A DNA stretch of 64,000 nucleotides from Kingdonia uniflora (GCA_014058105.1 JACGCM010001844.1:3162001-3226000); one strand, 5' to 3'. Shown: positions 32,205-43,823, counted from the first letter of the stretch. Made by a program: numbers and translations. Notes: generated by a model not told the origin, from the sequence alone.

Positions 32205-32933
32205 TCCCCCTTTGGTTCATTTCATGTCAAAACCAGAACTAAATATAAAAAATAAAAATACAACTCGATGGACTGACTCAATCACTGAACATCCATACTC
32301 AAAGCTCCACTTTCATCTTATATAACATATACTCTGGAATCCCTGTACAATAAACAAGGTACATCACATAACGTTTATTTAAAATAAGGGATCCAGAAAA
32401 AAGAACATAACTTACTTGACTTACCTGTCAGGATCATCTATCCTCCTTTTTGGCACAGATGAACAAAGGGTAAATATCTAATCAAAGGATAAACAAACTA
32501 ATAGAAAAAAAATGTAGAACAATCACAAAATCAGTTAAACACTGAAAAGATAGACTGATAACATACTCAAAAAGTCAAGCTAAACAAAACTAACATGTAG
32601 TTTGGAAAACACTAAACCACCAAACCCCCCAAAAAATATGCATCTCCCCCTCAAAATAATGTGCATCTCCCCCTCAAAATCATGGTAACCCCTGTAAAAA
32701 ACATACATGGGGATTATCTCTGAAAGAAATAAGAAAATAAAGACAACACTAGCCCTAAACACAAGGCATGATAGTTAGACAATGAATCTAAAATATTCAA
32801 TAAAAAGTAAACATAGCCAATGTATTATATAACAATCACTAAATGAATTACTTGGTGTGTGTGTGTTCATAGTCAATTAGATACCTGTAATCCCCTTGCT
32901 TTATTAGGGGACAACAATAATCGTTTGATGGAT
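32205..32933 (-). other. untranslated tail next to the copia-type LTR
   Basis: Holds several further C-rich tracts (GTGCATCTCCCCCTCAAAA twice at about 32639-32685) that are purine primers on the minus strand. Multiple polypurine tracts upstream of the 3' LTR are typical of SIRE/Maximus-type copia elements. It is cut by element B at about 32933. Confidence 0.4.
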
Positions 32934-33388
32934 CAGGCTTGATACTGAACTGGAGAAGGGCACCGCTCAACTCTCTTTAGGTTCCTCTCTCTGGTTGCGT
33001 TTCGAGATTACTGAGGAATAGTAGTTTGCTTGAAGAAGGAAGAAGAAGAAGATCCCTTTTGTCTATCCCATCCTCTTTATTTATAAGGAGGGTTTGACCT
33101 AGGAGCATCCTTTCTCACGTGTCCTGGGAATTTCCTTGACTATCTCTTCAGAGTCGTGGGATTGGGTTCTCCTCATTTTTGTTCTACGGCTGCTAATAAT
33201 TGCTCGTTGTTTAGAGGTACTTAAAAGTAGTTTTGTCAGAGCATCCTTACTCGTGTGGGATGACCGAGGAGTTTGCTCGTTGATCGGCCTGTTGTTTCCT
33301 TGCTCTAATTATGCGAGGTTGGGGTCATTGAGAAAGCTTTCTCGTTAGATTACTCCCACTTTGTCACTAGCAGGAGCGTGCTCCTACA
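32934..33388 (-). repeat. 3' LTR of element B with polypurine tract
   Basis: Matches 42598-43066 from ATACTGAAC to GAGCGT.CTCCT.CA. The next bases (33389-33405, ATCTCTCCCCCTCAGG) read GAGGGGGAGAGAT on the minus strand, the primer for plus-strand DNA. A minus-strand TATAAATAAAG box is at 33075-33085. Confidence 0.88.
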
Positions 33389-33405
33389 ATCTCTCCCCCT
33401 CAGGT

Positions 33406-34171
33406 CTGGCTCGCATGGAGGGAGATCTGAGGCAGTTCTGGATGCATGTGGAGTTAGTCATTCTGCGGAGGGCGTGACAGTCTGTCTGACACTGTCTCGG
33501 GAGGGGGGCTGAATATTCAATTCATGAGAAAGTGTGCGGTGTGATTGCTGGCACAGTGGGTAACATGGCGAATGATGTGTCTGGGCCCGGTGAAGTTTTT
33601 AAGAAAACTGTCTTTTCACTTGATCGTCTCTTCCGCTATAATAGGACTGACAGTTATAAGCTTAAAGCTTCTCCTCTGGTTTGAAAAAAATAATTCTTTG
33701 GAAGAACGAAACTGTTACATTTGGGTTGGAGCTGGAAATATTTGGTGCTGTGTATTTTCGCGTTGGGATTCTCAGGTTAGTTTTTCCTTTTAACTTATAT
33801 CATTTTCCGAAGTTTAATTCTTTGATATGCTTTGGGATCATGTGAAATGCCCGAGCTAAACGGGGAGTGTACCATCTAATGGTGGTTATCCGAAAAGTTG
33901 CGGTGAACGTGGCTCTGGGACGAATCGTGTCATTCGTTACGGAGTCGCATCAACTTTCGGCGGCCACGCTAGGAGGTAACCTGTCTATAGGGCCATGCCA
34001 GGGGGTGGCCTGGCTATAGGGTACCCTAGTAAGTTAGGTGGCCATTATGCCCTTCGATCCCTTAGGGTTGAGCCTGACGTTTGTACCTAGCTCGTGCAGG
34101 GACGTACGAGTGCAGAGCACTAATAAGTAGATAGATACGAGGGAAGGAATAGAGAAAAGGCGAGCTGAAAT
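33406..34171. other. spacer between PPT and antisense gene of element B
   Basis: No gene is recognised. A short repeat GGTAACCTGTCTATAGGGCCATGCCAGG / GTGGCCTGGCTATAGGGTACC lies at about 33975-34030. Antisense transcription could start near 34120, where TAATAAGTAGAT resembles the TATAAGTAGAT box of element A. Confidence 0.45.
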
Positions 34172-36520
34172 ATGGCCGTATCTGAGGGTGAGCTAACGAC
34201 AGAGGGCTCAACGGTTGGGCCATCATATGCCGTACCTGTGGGGTGGGCGGGCGGTCATGACCACGAGGCAGGAACTTCGGTGCCTCGTGACTTGAGGGTA
34301 TAATTGCCGGTGGACTTCGTGGTACTTGGGAGAGTACATGGAGATCTGGCCCACGAAGACATTATTAGTGGTCGTGAGAAGGGAGTTTCTGTGTCATTTT
34401 GGCTTTATCCAAGTGAGTGGAGGTTGCCTGGTACGCTGGCTGATTACGAGAGTCCAGGGATCACGATGGAGTTTCTGGATGTTGTTAACGAGCGGGAGAA
34501 AGCTCGAGGCGGTAGTAAGTAGATATGGCCGGATTGCCAAACATTAGCATCCAACCAATGCATCGTTTACTTCGGGCAATTTGATGCGGGGCTGAGGTTT
34601 CCCTTAGATGATTTAACACAAAAATGTTTGAATTTGTTTGGGCGTGCCCTGGGGAAAATGAATGGTAACTTTTATCGGGTGATGACGGGATGTCAGCTGA
34701 TTAATCAGTCAGTGCCTCCTCGTTGGAACATAGGTTGTGGGGACATAATGGTCGCTTACAAGATAGGATGCTGTCTGCGTTAATGGGATAATGTTACAGA
34801 GGGAACGGAGACCGAACGTGATGGGGAATAGACGCTAGAAGAGCCGGTGTCTCCTCGTGTCACTCATTCATGAGCGCGAGCGGAGCGACAAACTCGGACT
34901 TCGGCCATGGCAAAAAAGGTTACAGGTAAGGCAACCCTGGGTAAGGATGGTGATGCAGGCCCAAGGTGTTAGAGAGTCATGCATCCTTGTGCGCCTGAGT
35001 GGAGGCACTGATATTATATAGCTCGTAAATCAGGCGAGTCGAAGATTTTTAAATTGCCGACGAGTGGGAATTATTGGTATCGGCATCCAATTCTGGTGAC
35101 GGGGGCTTTTGATTATGACAATGGGCCTAACCGTCGTTTACATCATAACGTGTTTAATACTAAGTGTACGTTCCTTCGTATAATTTTTAAAAGTTGTGTG
35201 CGAGTGGTTGTTATTCGTTGACTAAATGATTTCTCTTTATTTTACAGGTGTGATGCTAGCGAAGGTATCTTATAATTCATCTCGTTCGCGTGTGCTCGGT
35301 CATAAAAATAAAGAGAACCAAGTGCTGACCAACATCCTCGATGGGAAGCTTGACTCTGAAAAATACTGGTCAGGGATCAAGTATAGCGAGCCTCGTATCC
35401 GTCCCGCGAGCAGTACTTATTTTGTGGAAAGTGTGCATAGTTATAAGTCCGTGGAAAGCGTTAGAATGAAGCCGAGGTTCTTAAGTGCGAGAGGAAAGGA
35501 TGTGTCTGGCTCAAATGCTGCCGCACCTCTTGTCGCTGGGCAAAGTCCTGGGTTGCGAGGGGTCAGTGGCCTTACAGAGGATGCCCCAGTTGCAAAGTGA
35601 CAAAGGTCTGTAACTGTCGGTCTTTTGGACGAAGAACCGGGACATCTGCGAGGCAAGGAAAAAGAGCCGTTGTCTCATTCCAACGTCGAGGAAGGGACCC
35701 ATTCGGTAGGAAGCGACAAACTCTTCGGGGGCAGTTTTCCAGAAGGGGAAGTGCAAAGTACTCCTTACATGGTTTGCTATGGATCGCCCAGGTTTGCTAA
35801 GGCTCCTCCCACAGGTGCTGGACGATCCTCGGGCTCGTCGTACAACAGTCATGGCCGCTATCCGAGTAAGTTATTACTTTATTGGTTAAATGTCTATTTT
35901 TGTCAGATTTATGGTTAATGAATCGTTTTGTTTATTTAATGTAGGGTACCCTTACGCTCGAGGCCTCGTTTCTCCGGGCCGATACCCTCGCCAACCGTAA
36001 TGCCGAGCTGGAATTGTGGCCGGAAGAAATAAAGTCAGCGTAGAAGGAACCTGTAATGGAGGCTCTTCATCGCGAGCTAGTAGAGCACGTTGCGAGCAGG
36101 ACCGCTGGGCTCGAAGATCAATTAAAAGTACTGATTGACACGAAGCTTGCAGTCGATGGTGACCTGGAGGTGACCCATGGATGGCTATAAACTCTGTCGC
36201 TGGAGAGGGAAGCAAGAGAGCAGGGATTTCATAAGGAATTGGCAGGGGCGAGGCAAGTAATAGACAGTTTGTAGGGTCGTGTTGCCGAGCTGGTATTGGG
36301 CAATGCTCATTTAGAAGAGAAGTTTCATTTATCTACGAAGTGGTGTGTGGATACGTTGGCTCCACCATTGCTAGTGTTGCATCAAACGCAGGACGTACCG
36401 GAGTTGCGTCATCTGGGGTATTCCGGACGTCAAGGCCCTCTGCCCACCAGGGGCAAGATGGATATTACCCCTGAAGAGGAGGCGCAACTTGCGAAGGAGG
36501 AAGGGGCAGCCCCTGCCTAA
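34172..36520 (+). pseudogene. antisense accessory gene of element B (globular domain plus coiled coil)
   Basis: From ATG 34172 one frame runs to about 35163 interrupted only by point stops (TAA, TAG or TGA, about seven) and no shift. Its core GLRFPLDDLTQKCLNLFG, KMNGNFYRVMTG and HHNVFNTK aligns with GMQLPLRRLVNEVLNFFG, QMNKIFYEMMK and HKVYNPSK of element A. Introns: about 35164-35247 (GTGTAC...TTTACAG) and 35866-35944 (GTAAGT...AATGTAG). Exon 2 is Ser/Pro/basic. Exon 3 is a coiled coil (RNAELELWPEEIKSA, EALHRELVEHV, LEDQLKVLIDTK, QVIDSL) with an acidic tail ending EEAQLAKEEGAAPA. It is opposite in strand to pol. The function is unknown. Confidence 0.72.
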
Positions 36521-36877
36521 CTGCTCGTTTGTACTGCTCGTCCGGAATGAGACAAAAAAGACTTTATATTTTTGACTTAAAATTTTTGGTATGTAAACTT
36601 ATGAAACTCGTGGAGCCTGTGTAACACCTTTTTGCTAAACTTGCTTTTTGCTTGATATATTTATGCTGATGTATTTTTAGTTTGCACGCTTTATCGTGTT
36701 AACGATGACCTTGGGGGGTTCTCGTTATGATGACTTCGTATTGGTCACGTAGTGAGGGATTAACGTAGGATTGTGAGTTCCAAGGGGCAGTGAGTGGGGC
36801 CATTTGGGGGGATGTGTGCGGCGTAATTATTGAGGGGGATGGCTCTTGGATTTCCCCATGGCAGTTAATGAGGCTTG

Positions 36878-36885
36878 TATAAGTA
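36878..36885 (+). promoter_or_regulatory. TATA box of the element B small ORF
   Basis: TATAAGTA, 110 bp upstream of ATG 36996; identical to the box before 19491. Confidence 0.5.
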
Positions 36886-36995
36886 TAGACTTGTGGGAGA
36901 GAGATGCCATCGCGCCTTAGCAAACTTGTGGGAGGAGCCCTTTTATTTTATCATTGAAGCTAGGGATCGGAAGTTCAGACATCTAGGGCAAAAAG

Positions 36996-37319
36996 ATGCA
37001 GACGCGGTCGATGGCCAGGTATGAAGCACGGGTAAGCATCTGGGTGGAGTTTTATAGTAAGTTCTACTTTGGCAAGCGTGGGCTTGCTGGGAAGCCATTA
37101 GATCGAACCTATATCGAGCCGTCAACCCTCCCCATACTCGAGAGGAAGACGCAGGAAAAGCAGTGGTTCTGGTACCTTATTCTGTAGGATCAAGTGCAGA
37201 ATTGTGTAAGCCGTGAAATTGTGTTGCGCGTGATGGCCGAGGAGGACGTCAAAGCGGCTAGTTGTGAAGGGCCGGGCTATAGGAAATGGGAGAGGTCATG
37301 TCCCTGTTATTCTTGGTAA
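36996..37319 (+). pseudogene. Tat accessory small ORF of element B
   Basis: 107 codons with one internal TAG (37185-37187). It begins MQTRSMARYEARVS, has KFYFGKRGL, a YIEPSTLPI stretch, QWFWYLIL and RVMAEEDV. The size, basic start, YFG, proline-acid stretch, aromatic YW/WYL box and closing acidic helix follow the same order as 19491-19829, though identity is low. Own TATA box and separate 3' region suggest an independent unit. The function is unknown. Confidence 0.5.
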
Positions 37320-37609
37320 ATTTTCTCTGAATCAATTTTTTTTTTACTGTGTTTAGTCTTGTCTACCAGTAAACTTTCTAGAAAGTTATATGGAATTTTA
37401 TTATCGGTGGTTCTGAAATTAAATCCGGTGACCAGCAATATTTGTCGTAGTCGTTATGTTTATTAATGAGCAACCTCATTTTAAATAGTTCGTTAAAACT
37501 AAGCACGAAATATCCGACAACTTTTTAAGCAGTCCTCATAGAACTGGGTTACGTTGGTCGTTTATGCGATCAGGCCGCAGAGATTAGGCGAGATGGGCCC
37601 GATAAATTT

Positions 37610-38575
37610 TCATATTCTGTGAGGGTGACCTAATTAAGAGAAAACTTGATTTACGTAATTACGAGGGCGACCTACTTCAAGGTTGTCCTAGTTATGCTAT
37701 TTCATATTACGCGAGGGTGAACTACTTCAAGGACACCTTGACTTTTGTGCTCTGCGAGGACGGCCTACGTCAAGGATGCCCCCAGTTACGTAATTTCGTT
37801 TTCACGTCCAAAAACGACTTTCATAATATGCAAGGGCGGTCTATATCAAGAATACCTCGACTTTCGTGCTTTGCGAGGATGACCTATGTCAAGGACGCCC
37901 CCAGTTAAATGATTTCATTTTTTCATCAAAAAACAACTTTCGTATTTTGTGAGGGCGGCCTACTTAAAAGACACCTCGACTGTCGTACTTTGTGGGGACG
38001 ACCTACGTAAAGGACATCCTACGTAAAGGACATCCTTGGTTATGTAATTTTTTTTCCACGTCAAAAAGCGATGTTCATATTTTGCGAGGATGGCCTACGT
38101 CAAGGATACCTCGACTTTCGTGTTCTGCGAGGATGGCCTACGTCAAGGATGCCTCTAGTAACGTAATTTCGTTTTCACGTTAGAAAACAACTTTCATATT
38201 TTGCGAGGGCGGCCTACATCAAGGGCCCCTCGACTTTCGTTCTTTGAAAGGATGGCCTACGTCAAGGACGCCCCCAGTTAAGTGGTTTAGTTTTTACGTC
38301 AAAAAATGACTTTCGTGTTTTGCGAGGGCGGCCTACTTCAATGACACCTCGACTTTCGTACTTTGTGAGGATGGCCTACGTCAAGGGCACTTCAGTTTTC
38401 ATGCTTTGCAAGGACGACCTACGTCAAGGACGCCCTCAGTTAAGTGATTTCATTTTTACGTCAAAAAATGATTTTCATATTTTGCGAGGGTGGCCTACAT
38501 CAAGGACACCTCGACTTTCGTGCTCTGCGAGGACGACCTACGTCAAGGACGCCCCTAGTTACATAATTTTGTTTT
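37610..38575. repeat. tandem repeat, about eight units of roughly 125 bp
   Basis: Each unit has TTTTGCGAGGGCGGCCTAC.TCAAGGACACC TCGACTTTCGTGCT, then a second GCGAGGA.GGCCTACGTCAAGGACGCCCCCAGTTA and a spacer GTGATTTCATTTTTACGTCAAAAAACGACTTTC, so it is itself a doubled half-unit. One unit has an extra half (about 38340-38430). The frames seen in it (37717-38634) repeat the same peptide and are by-products. It lies between integrase and the antisense genes. Confidence 0.9.
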
Positions 38576-38825
38576 ATAAAACAATTTTTATCTTGTTGAA
38601 GACGAGTGATCAAAGAATTGGGATCTACGGTTAGGATTGTGATTCTGAAACTGAACTTATATTGATGACGAGTGATTATGTATATGTGATGTATTTCTAA
38701 TGAACCTATTTGCGGAGGTTCATGGAATTCCAGGGGGATTTGAGTTCCTCTTCATCGTGGTTGAGTAGCTAGTATGTGTTACCGCTGGCGGCGCGAGATA
38801 TGAGATAATGGCCTTCCCAGTTAGG

Positions 38826-39990
38826 CTACAATTTTCCCTTGTTGTGATTGTGAGCTGTTGGGAAGACTTTTTTCATGACGTAGTCGTCTTCACAGAACTG
38901 CCGAGGGATTACTCGCTTGTGATAGCTTCTTTTCAGTGTCTCTTGATACCGTAGGATCCGGGAAGAGGCTTCTTCCCTGGTTTTATCTATGAAGTCGAGG
39001 TTCTTAGCGAGTAATCGGTCATTGATTGTACTATCAACAATCAGGGATCTCGTCGCATTAGTGATGACTTCAGTAGGGAGTACTACTTCAGATCCGTAAG
39101 TGAGCATAAACGGTGTGAAGCTCGTACTTTTTCGGGGGGTCGTTCGGTAGGACCACAGAACGCGGGGCAGCTCATCCACCCAGCAACCTTTGGCCGTGCC
39201 CAGTCGTTTACTGATTCCCTCGATGATGGTTTTGTTAGTGGCCTCGGCTTGTCCATTTCCTTGGGGGTATCTGGGGCCCGAGGGGGGGATTTTTATATTA
39301 TAAGGGCGTACAAAATCTACGACTTTTCTTCCCACGAATTGTGTTTCGTTATCGGTTATCAGTACTGTGGGGACGCCAAACCGTATGATAATGTGTTTCC
39401 ATAGGAACGTGATGACCTCTTCCTCCCTAACTTGAAATGTGCCCGTGAACTTGAAATTTGTCACATTTTTGGGCGTATGTTATAAAATATTGTCGCATTG
39501 TTGGCCAGTATAGTCCTTGGGTATGAACACGATCAGCCATGAAACGACCCCCTGTGTGGGCGCCACAGACACCATCATGAATCTCTGTGATAACTGTATT
39601 GATTCTCTCTATGCGATGCACGTGAGGTGTGGAGCATATAGGCTTGATCGTAAGAGTTCGCCATTTACCATCGTATATTTGCGGGCCCTGTTGCAGATGC
39701 TTTCGGCTGCTGATCAGTCATCAGGAAGGATGTGGTGTTCCCCAAGGAAGTCAAGGATAGGTTTGCGCCAGTCGGGGGGAACGAGTAGGTCAGTTTGCAT
39801 GGCTAGTATTGTGTTTAAGGTAATACTCGGTTTATCAAGGATATCAATCTGGATGATGCGGAGCTTGTCGCTGATGATTCCTGCAAGGTACACAAGGGCG
39901 CTCGAGTGTATATTCTCACCACGGTGGATGTGTTCGAGGTTGACCTTGCAGAACTTGCGTAGTCATTATTTTAGGATTTCCATGTAGTCG
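38826..39990 (-). pseudogene. element B integrase, catalytic core partly deleted
   Basis: The zinc region (EIHDGVCGAHTGGRFMADRV, CDKFQVHGH) joins almost directly to REEEVITFLWKHIIIRFG. About 50 residues, with the first catalytic Asp (the region that follows CQRHAH in element A), are missing. The second Asp (LITDNETQF) and the Glu (NGQAEATNKTI) are kept. The C-terminal part has ELPRVLWSYRTTPRKSTSFTPF, EVITNATR and RQFCEDDYVMKKVFP. The zinc region's second Cys is Phe (CDKF). Confidence 0.85.
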
Positions 39991-40390
39991 GCCATCCTGT
40001 CGTTGGCCTAGAATGTCCCGCTATGCTGGTTAACAACTAGCTACGAGTCAGTAAAGATGGAGAGTTCTTCCATGCCCAGGGCTAACGCTGTTTCTACTCT
40101 ACATAACAATGACTCGTATTCAACCTCGTTGTTATTGAGGGGGAAATTAACTCGTATGGCTTTCTCAATTTTCTCATTGGTGGGAGTAACTAACACTATG
40201 CCAAGACCAGAGCTGCCAGCGTTGACGAACCCATTGGTGTACAGCCACCATCCTTTAGTATACACTGGCTCATCTATACCAATATGGATGTTAAGGTCAT
40301 CCTCATCATCGTTATACTACTTGTCATCCTCAATGGGGAGGTATGCGAGGAGATCGGCCACTGCCTGTCCTTTGATTGAGACTCGTGGTT
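39990..40390 (-). pseudogene. element B archaeal-type RNase H
   Basis: WWLYTNGFVNAGSSGLGIVL, KAIRVNFPLNNNEVEYESLL and MEELSIFTDS follow the Tat second RNase H. The first catalytic Asp is Asn (YTNG where FTDG is usual). Confidence 0.8.
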
Positions 40391-40429
40391 CATATCGGAT
40401 GTTAAACTCTCCTAATGTAATTGCTCATT

Positions 40430-40922
40430 TTGTAAACCGGTGTGTTTTATCTTTCTTCGCAAAAATCTCTCGCAGTGGTTGGGTGGTGATGACCTTGATT
40501 TTGTGTGCCTGGAAATATGGTCATAGTTTCTGTGAGGCATATACCAAAGCAAGGGACTATTTCTCCATAGTGGAGTACTGTAGTTTTGCTCCCGTAAGGG
40601 TTTTACTGATAAAATATACTGGCTTTTCCGCTTTGTGTGCTGTACGCGCGAGGACCGCGCTGATGGATTTATTTGTATTGCAAAGGTACAAACCCAGTAA
40701 CTCGTGCTCGATTGGGGCGCTGAGAATGGGTAGAGTGGCTAAGTAATGCAACATGTTTTGAAAGGCCGTCTCGCATTCATCGTTCCATTGGCATTTTTTA
40801 TTTTCCCGAATGCATTGAAATAACGGGTGGTATTTGTAGAAAGCTTTATAAATGAAACGTCCAAGAGCTGCAATTTTTCCAACGAGGGCTTGTACTTGCT
40901 TTAACGTCCGTAGTGATGACAT
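40430..40922 (-). pseudogene. element B RNase H (reverse transcriptase-linked)
   Basis: VGKIAALGRFIYKAFYKYHPLFQCI, WNDECETAFQNMLHYLA, LLGLYLCNTNKSISAVLAR and KPVYFISKTLTGAKLQYSTMEK follow the same order as in element A. Confidence 0.82.
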
Positions 40923-41866
40923 ACATGCGAGAGCACAAATTTGATCAGGGTCGGCCTCGATTCCTCGTTAGGTGACGAGGTGTCTGAGGAACTTAACCTA
41001 GGAAACCCCAAAGCTGCATTTCTCTGGGTTAAGACGCATCTTATAATACCATATCTTTGTGAAGACTGTCTCGAGGTCGTTAAGGTGTTCGTTGCTCAGT
41101 CTGCTATTGACTAGCATGTCATCGATATAGACCTCTACTGATTTGGCCAGCTGTTCTTCAAACATGGTAGTTATGAGGCGTTAGTAAGTGGATCCTACAT
41201 TTTTCAGGCCAAAGGGCATGACGGTGTAGCAGTATAGGTTCTGTTCGGTGGTGAAGGATGTGCATTCCTGATCTTCCACTGCTAATGGTATTTGGTTGTA
41301 TCCTGAGTAGCCGTCCATGAATGATAACCGCTCGTGGCCGGCCGTGGAATCGACTAGTCTGGTAATGAGGGGTATAGGAAAACTATCTTTTGGGCAGTGT
41401 CAGTTGAGGTCGATAAAATCGATGCACACTCGGGTTTTCCCATTCTTCTTTGGTACCGCGACCACGTTTGCTACCCAGCGTGGGCAGTCAACGGGTCGTA
41501 TAAATCCTGCGTGCAACAACTTTTGGATCTCGTCGTAGATAGCTCCGCATAGCCGTGGTGCTGTTCGGCGAGGTTTCTGATTGATGGGGCTGGCCTTTTT
41601 ATGAACATGTAAATGATAACAGGCCAACGCGGGGTCTATGCCTGGCATTCGTCAAAGGACCATGCAAAGATATCTTTGAACTGCCGAAGGAGTATGATGA
41701 GGTCCACTCGCTCGTCACCTGTCAAGAAGGAACCAATATATGTTATTCTCGTGGGGCCATCAATGTCAATCGGAATGACTGACTCCACGAGGGGCGGGGT
41801 CCATGGTTTACTGAACGTACTTATAATGACATCGTTATGGTCATGAGGAACGGGGGACGAGTCCAC
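40923..41866 (-). pseudogene. element B reverse transcriptase
   Basis: Pieces at 41400-41648 (LLHAGFIRPVDCPRWVANVV, VPKKNGKTRVCIDFIDLN) and 41050-41390 (SVEVYIDDMLVNS) cover the palm. Upstream at 41636-41866 are VESVIPIDIDGPTRITYIG and QFKDIFAWSFDE, the usual lead-in to Tat RT. Stops break it in several places; both catalytic Asp of the YxDD box are kept. Confidence 0.85.
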
Positions 41867-41893
41867 CGCTATGGGCTCGTACCTTGTTCGTTG

Positions 41894-42597
41894 TTAGTCT
41901 TCTTGATCGATATGGTTTCCTTTCTTTTTTGTATTCTCTTGAGTGATTAAATTTTGTAGTGAGTTGGCGTAGCAGACACGGGATGCGACCTGACAACCTC
42001 GTATCTGGTAGGGGCCAAACTTTGTTGGGAAGCGTATTACCTGGTGGTAGGATGAGGAGATGACCTTCATGGCATAAATCCAGTCTCGTCCTAGAATTAC
42101 ATTGTAGTGCACTGTGGGACTGCTGATGATGATGAAAGTTGTAGGTACTACGACCGGGACTGCCTGTACCTGAGTGACGAGCTCTCCCATGGCGCGTTCG
42201 GTGGAACCGTTAAAACAAAAATCTCTATTTTGGAGGGTGCAAGGCAGTCCTGCATGTTCATGTTGCGAAGGGCATCATAGTAAAGGATGTTAGCTCCACT
42301 ATCGGAGTCGACCAACAATCTCTTGACGAGGACACCACTTGCGACGATCCAAATAACGAGGGCGTCGTCGTGAGGGCGAGAAACTGTGCCAAGGTCCTGA
42401 TCGGTGAAGTAGATGGCTTGTTCTGGTGGATGGTGAGTGGTTGCTTCAATGCCGTGAGCGGTTGGCTGGTTCTCGGTTTGGTGGTAACATTGCCTCGTTG
42501 AATTGGAGATTGAATGCCTCGAAGGTGCTTGGTTGAGGTCGCCCAATATCATCTCACATACTGCTAAATGTTCTGGTGTCCGTATGTTTGTTGCTAT
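41894..42597 (-). pseudogene. element B protease
   Basis: HDDALVIWIVASGVLVKRLLVDSDSGANILYYDAL contains the active-site region, DSGA in place of the usual D-G/T-G-S, then PSKIEIFVL, and after a frame break FIIISSPTVHYNVILGRDWI and ISSSYHQVIRFPT. At 42597 the frame runs straight out of the LTR, showing that the gag has been removed. Confidence 0.8.
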
Positions 42598-43066
42598 TGG
42601 GTTCAATACTGAACCAGAGAAGGGCACCGCTCAACTCTCTCTGGGTTCCTCTCTCTCTCTCTCTCTCTTTGGTCGCATTTCAAGATCACTGAGGAATAGT
42701 AGTTTGCTTGAAGAAGGAAGAAGAAGAAGATCCCTTTTGTCTATCCCCTCCTCTTTATTTATAAGGAGGGTTTGACCTAGGAGCATCCTTTCTCACGTGT
42801 CCTGGGAAATTCCTAGACTACCCCTTCAGAGTCGTGGGATTGGGTGCTCCTCATTTTTATTCTACGGTTGCTAATAATTACTCGTTGTTTAGAGGTACTT
42901 AAAAGTAGCTTCGTCAGGGCATCCTTACTCGTGTGGGACGACCGACGAGTATGCTCGTTGATCGACCTATTGTTTCCTTACTCTAATTATGCAAGGTTGG
43001 GGTCGTTGAGAGAGCTTGCCTGTTAGACTACTCCCACTTCGTCACTAGCGGGAGCGTACTCCTTCA
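42598..43066 (-). repeat. 5' LTR of element B
   Basis: Direct repeat of 32934-33388, with a longer CT run (42650-42668). Starts TGGGTTCAATACTGAAC and ends CTCCTTCA. A minus-strand TATAAATAAAG box is at 42753-42763. It abuts the protease on the left, in place of primer site and gag. Confidence 0.88.
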
Positions 43067-43739
43067 ATACCCAGTTTTCAACGTATTACTCAGTCGCAGA
43101 TAGAATGCTATATTGGAAAGTTGCTTCAACTTAGGCCTCTCATGATGGTCACTCAAGATCTTGCTGTGCACAATAGGCAGGATGAGGGGGGGGGATCGAT
43201 GGGTTCGAGGTTGATGAGGCCGAGTGCTCGGCCCGTGTTCGACGCTGCGCTCTCCGAGATGTTCTCGTGTAGGGCGGCGTTTGGAGGAGCGAAGGGTAGA
43301 GTTAGAGGAATCCTCCGTGGGGTGGATGCCAAGGTAGATGGAGCCAGTAGGGGGGGACAGTAGGGGTAGCACCCTCGACACCAAGATGGATCGGGGGTAC
43401 TTGGAGTTGCTGTAGGGGCCCCAATCGGTCTCGAGCAGAGACGCGTGATGGGGCGGGTGCTCAGGACAAGGGAGGAGCATTTAGAGGATGTAGTCGCTGC
43501 AGCTCACCGACTGTTATGCACAAATCGTCGATGACGCAGTTTTGTCTATCGGCGTCATCGAAACGGCGGTGCCGTTCGGCTTCAAACTCTTGCCTGTGTT
43601 CTTCGCGTTCCTCACGCAGTTGCGCTCGGTGATGCTCCTCAGCCTGAGCGAATTGCTGAGTAAGAAGGGCTAGCTGGGCAGCCACTCCGTCGGCGTAGTT
43701 GCCGGCATGGGTGGAAGTTGAGCAGAGGGTGGGGGCCAT
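43067..43739 (-). pseudogene. A-type gag N-terminus
   Basis: Starts at ATG 43739 (MAPTLCSTSTHAGNYADG), with a charged helix (AEEHHRAQLREEREEHRQEF) and DDADRQN...ELQRL, then a Pro-rich stretch. It is a cleaner copy of the element A gag start at 29402, with a frame break at about 43465. Confidence 0.8.
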
Positions 43740-43806
43740 TTGGAAGTAGTTTGCAGGAATTGGAAAAAGAAAATACGAGGTAGGGGGAGACTAGTAGGGT
43801 GGGAAA

Positions 43807-43823
43807 GCACAAACGGTGCCAAA
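43807..43823 (-). promoter_or_regulatory. primer-binding site of the truncated A-type copy
   Basis: The minus strand reads TTTGGCACCGTTTGTGC directly next to the LTR edge. Confidence 0.6.

Larger units (their letters stand above)
32934..43066 (-). mobile_element. Tat-lineage Ty3/gypsy retrotransposon B, gag deleted
   Basis: Two direct LTRs of about 455-469 bp (32934-33388 and 42598-43066) enclose protease, RT, both RNases H, integrase, a tandem-repeat block and antisense genes. The 5' LTR abuts the protease directly, so primer site and gag were lost by an internal deletion. The flanking five bases differ (TGGAT and ATACC), so there is no simple target duplication. Confidence 0.85.

Noticed and set aside
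35441..36215. Minus-strand frames in element B
   Set aside because: They are complements of exons 2 and 3 of the antisense gene, which has introns, a domain order and homology in its favour.
37717..38634. Several plus-strand frames with repeated LRQG/YVKDAPS peptides
   Set aside because: They are the tandem repeat at 37610-38575 read in frame; unit length and frame shift between copies and no start or promoter signal is present.
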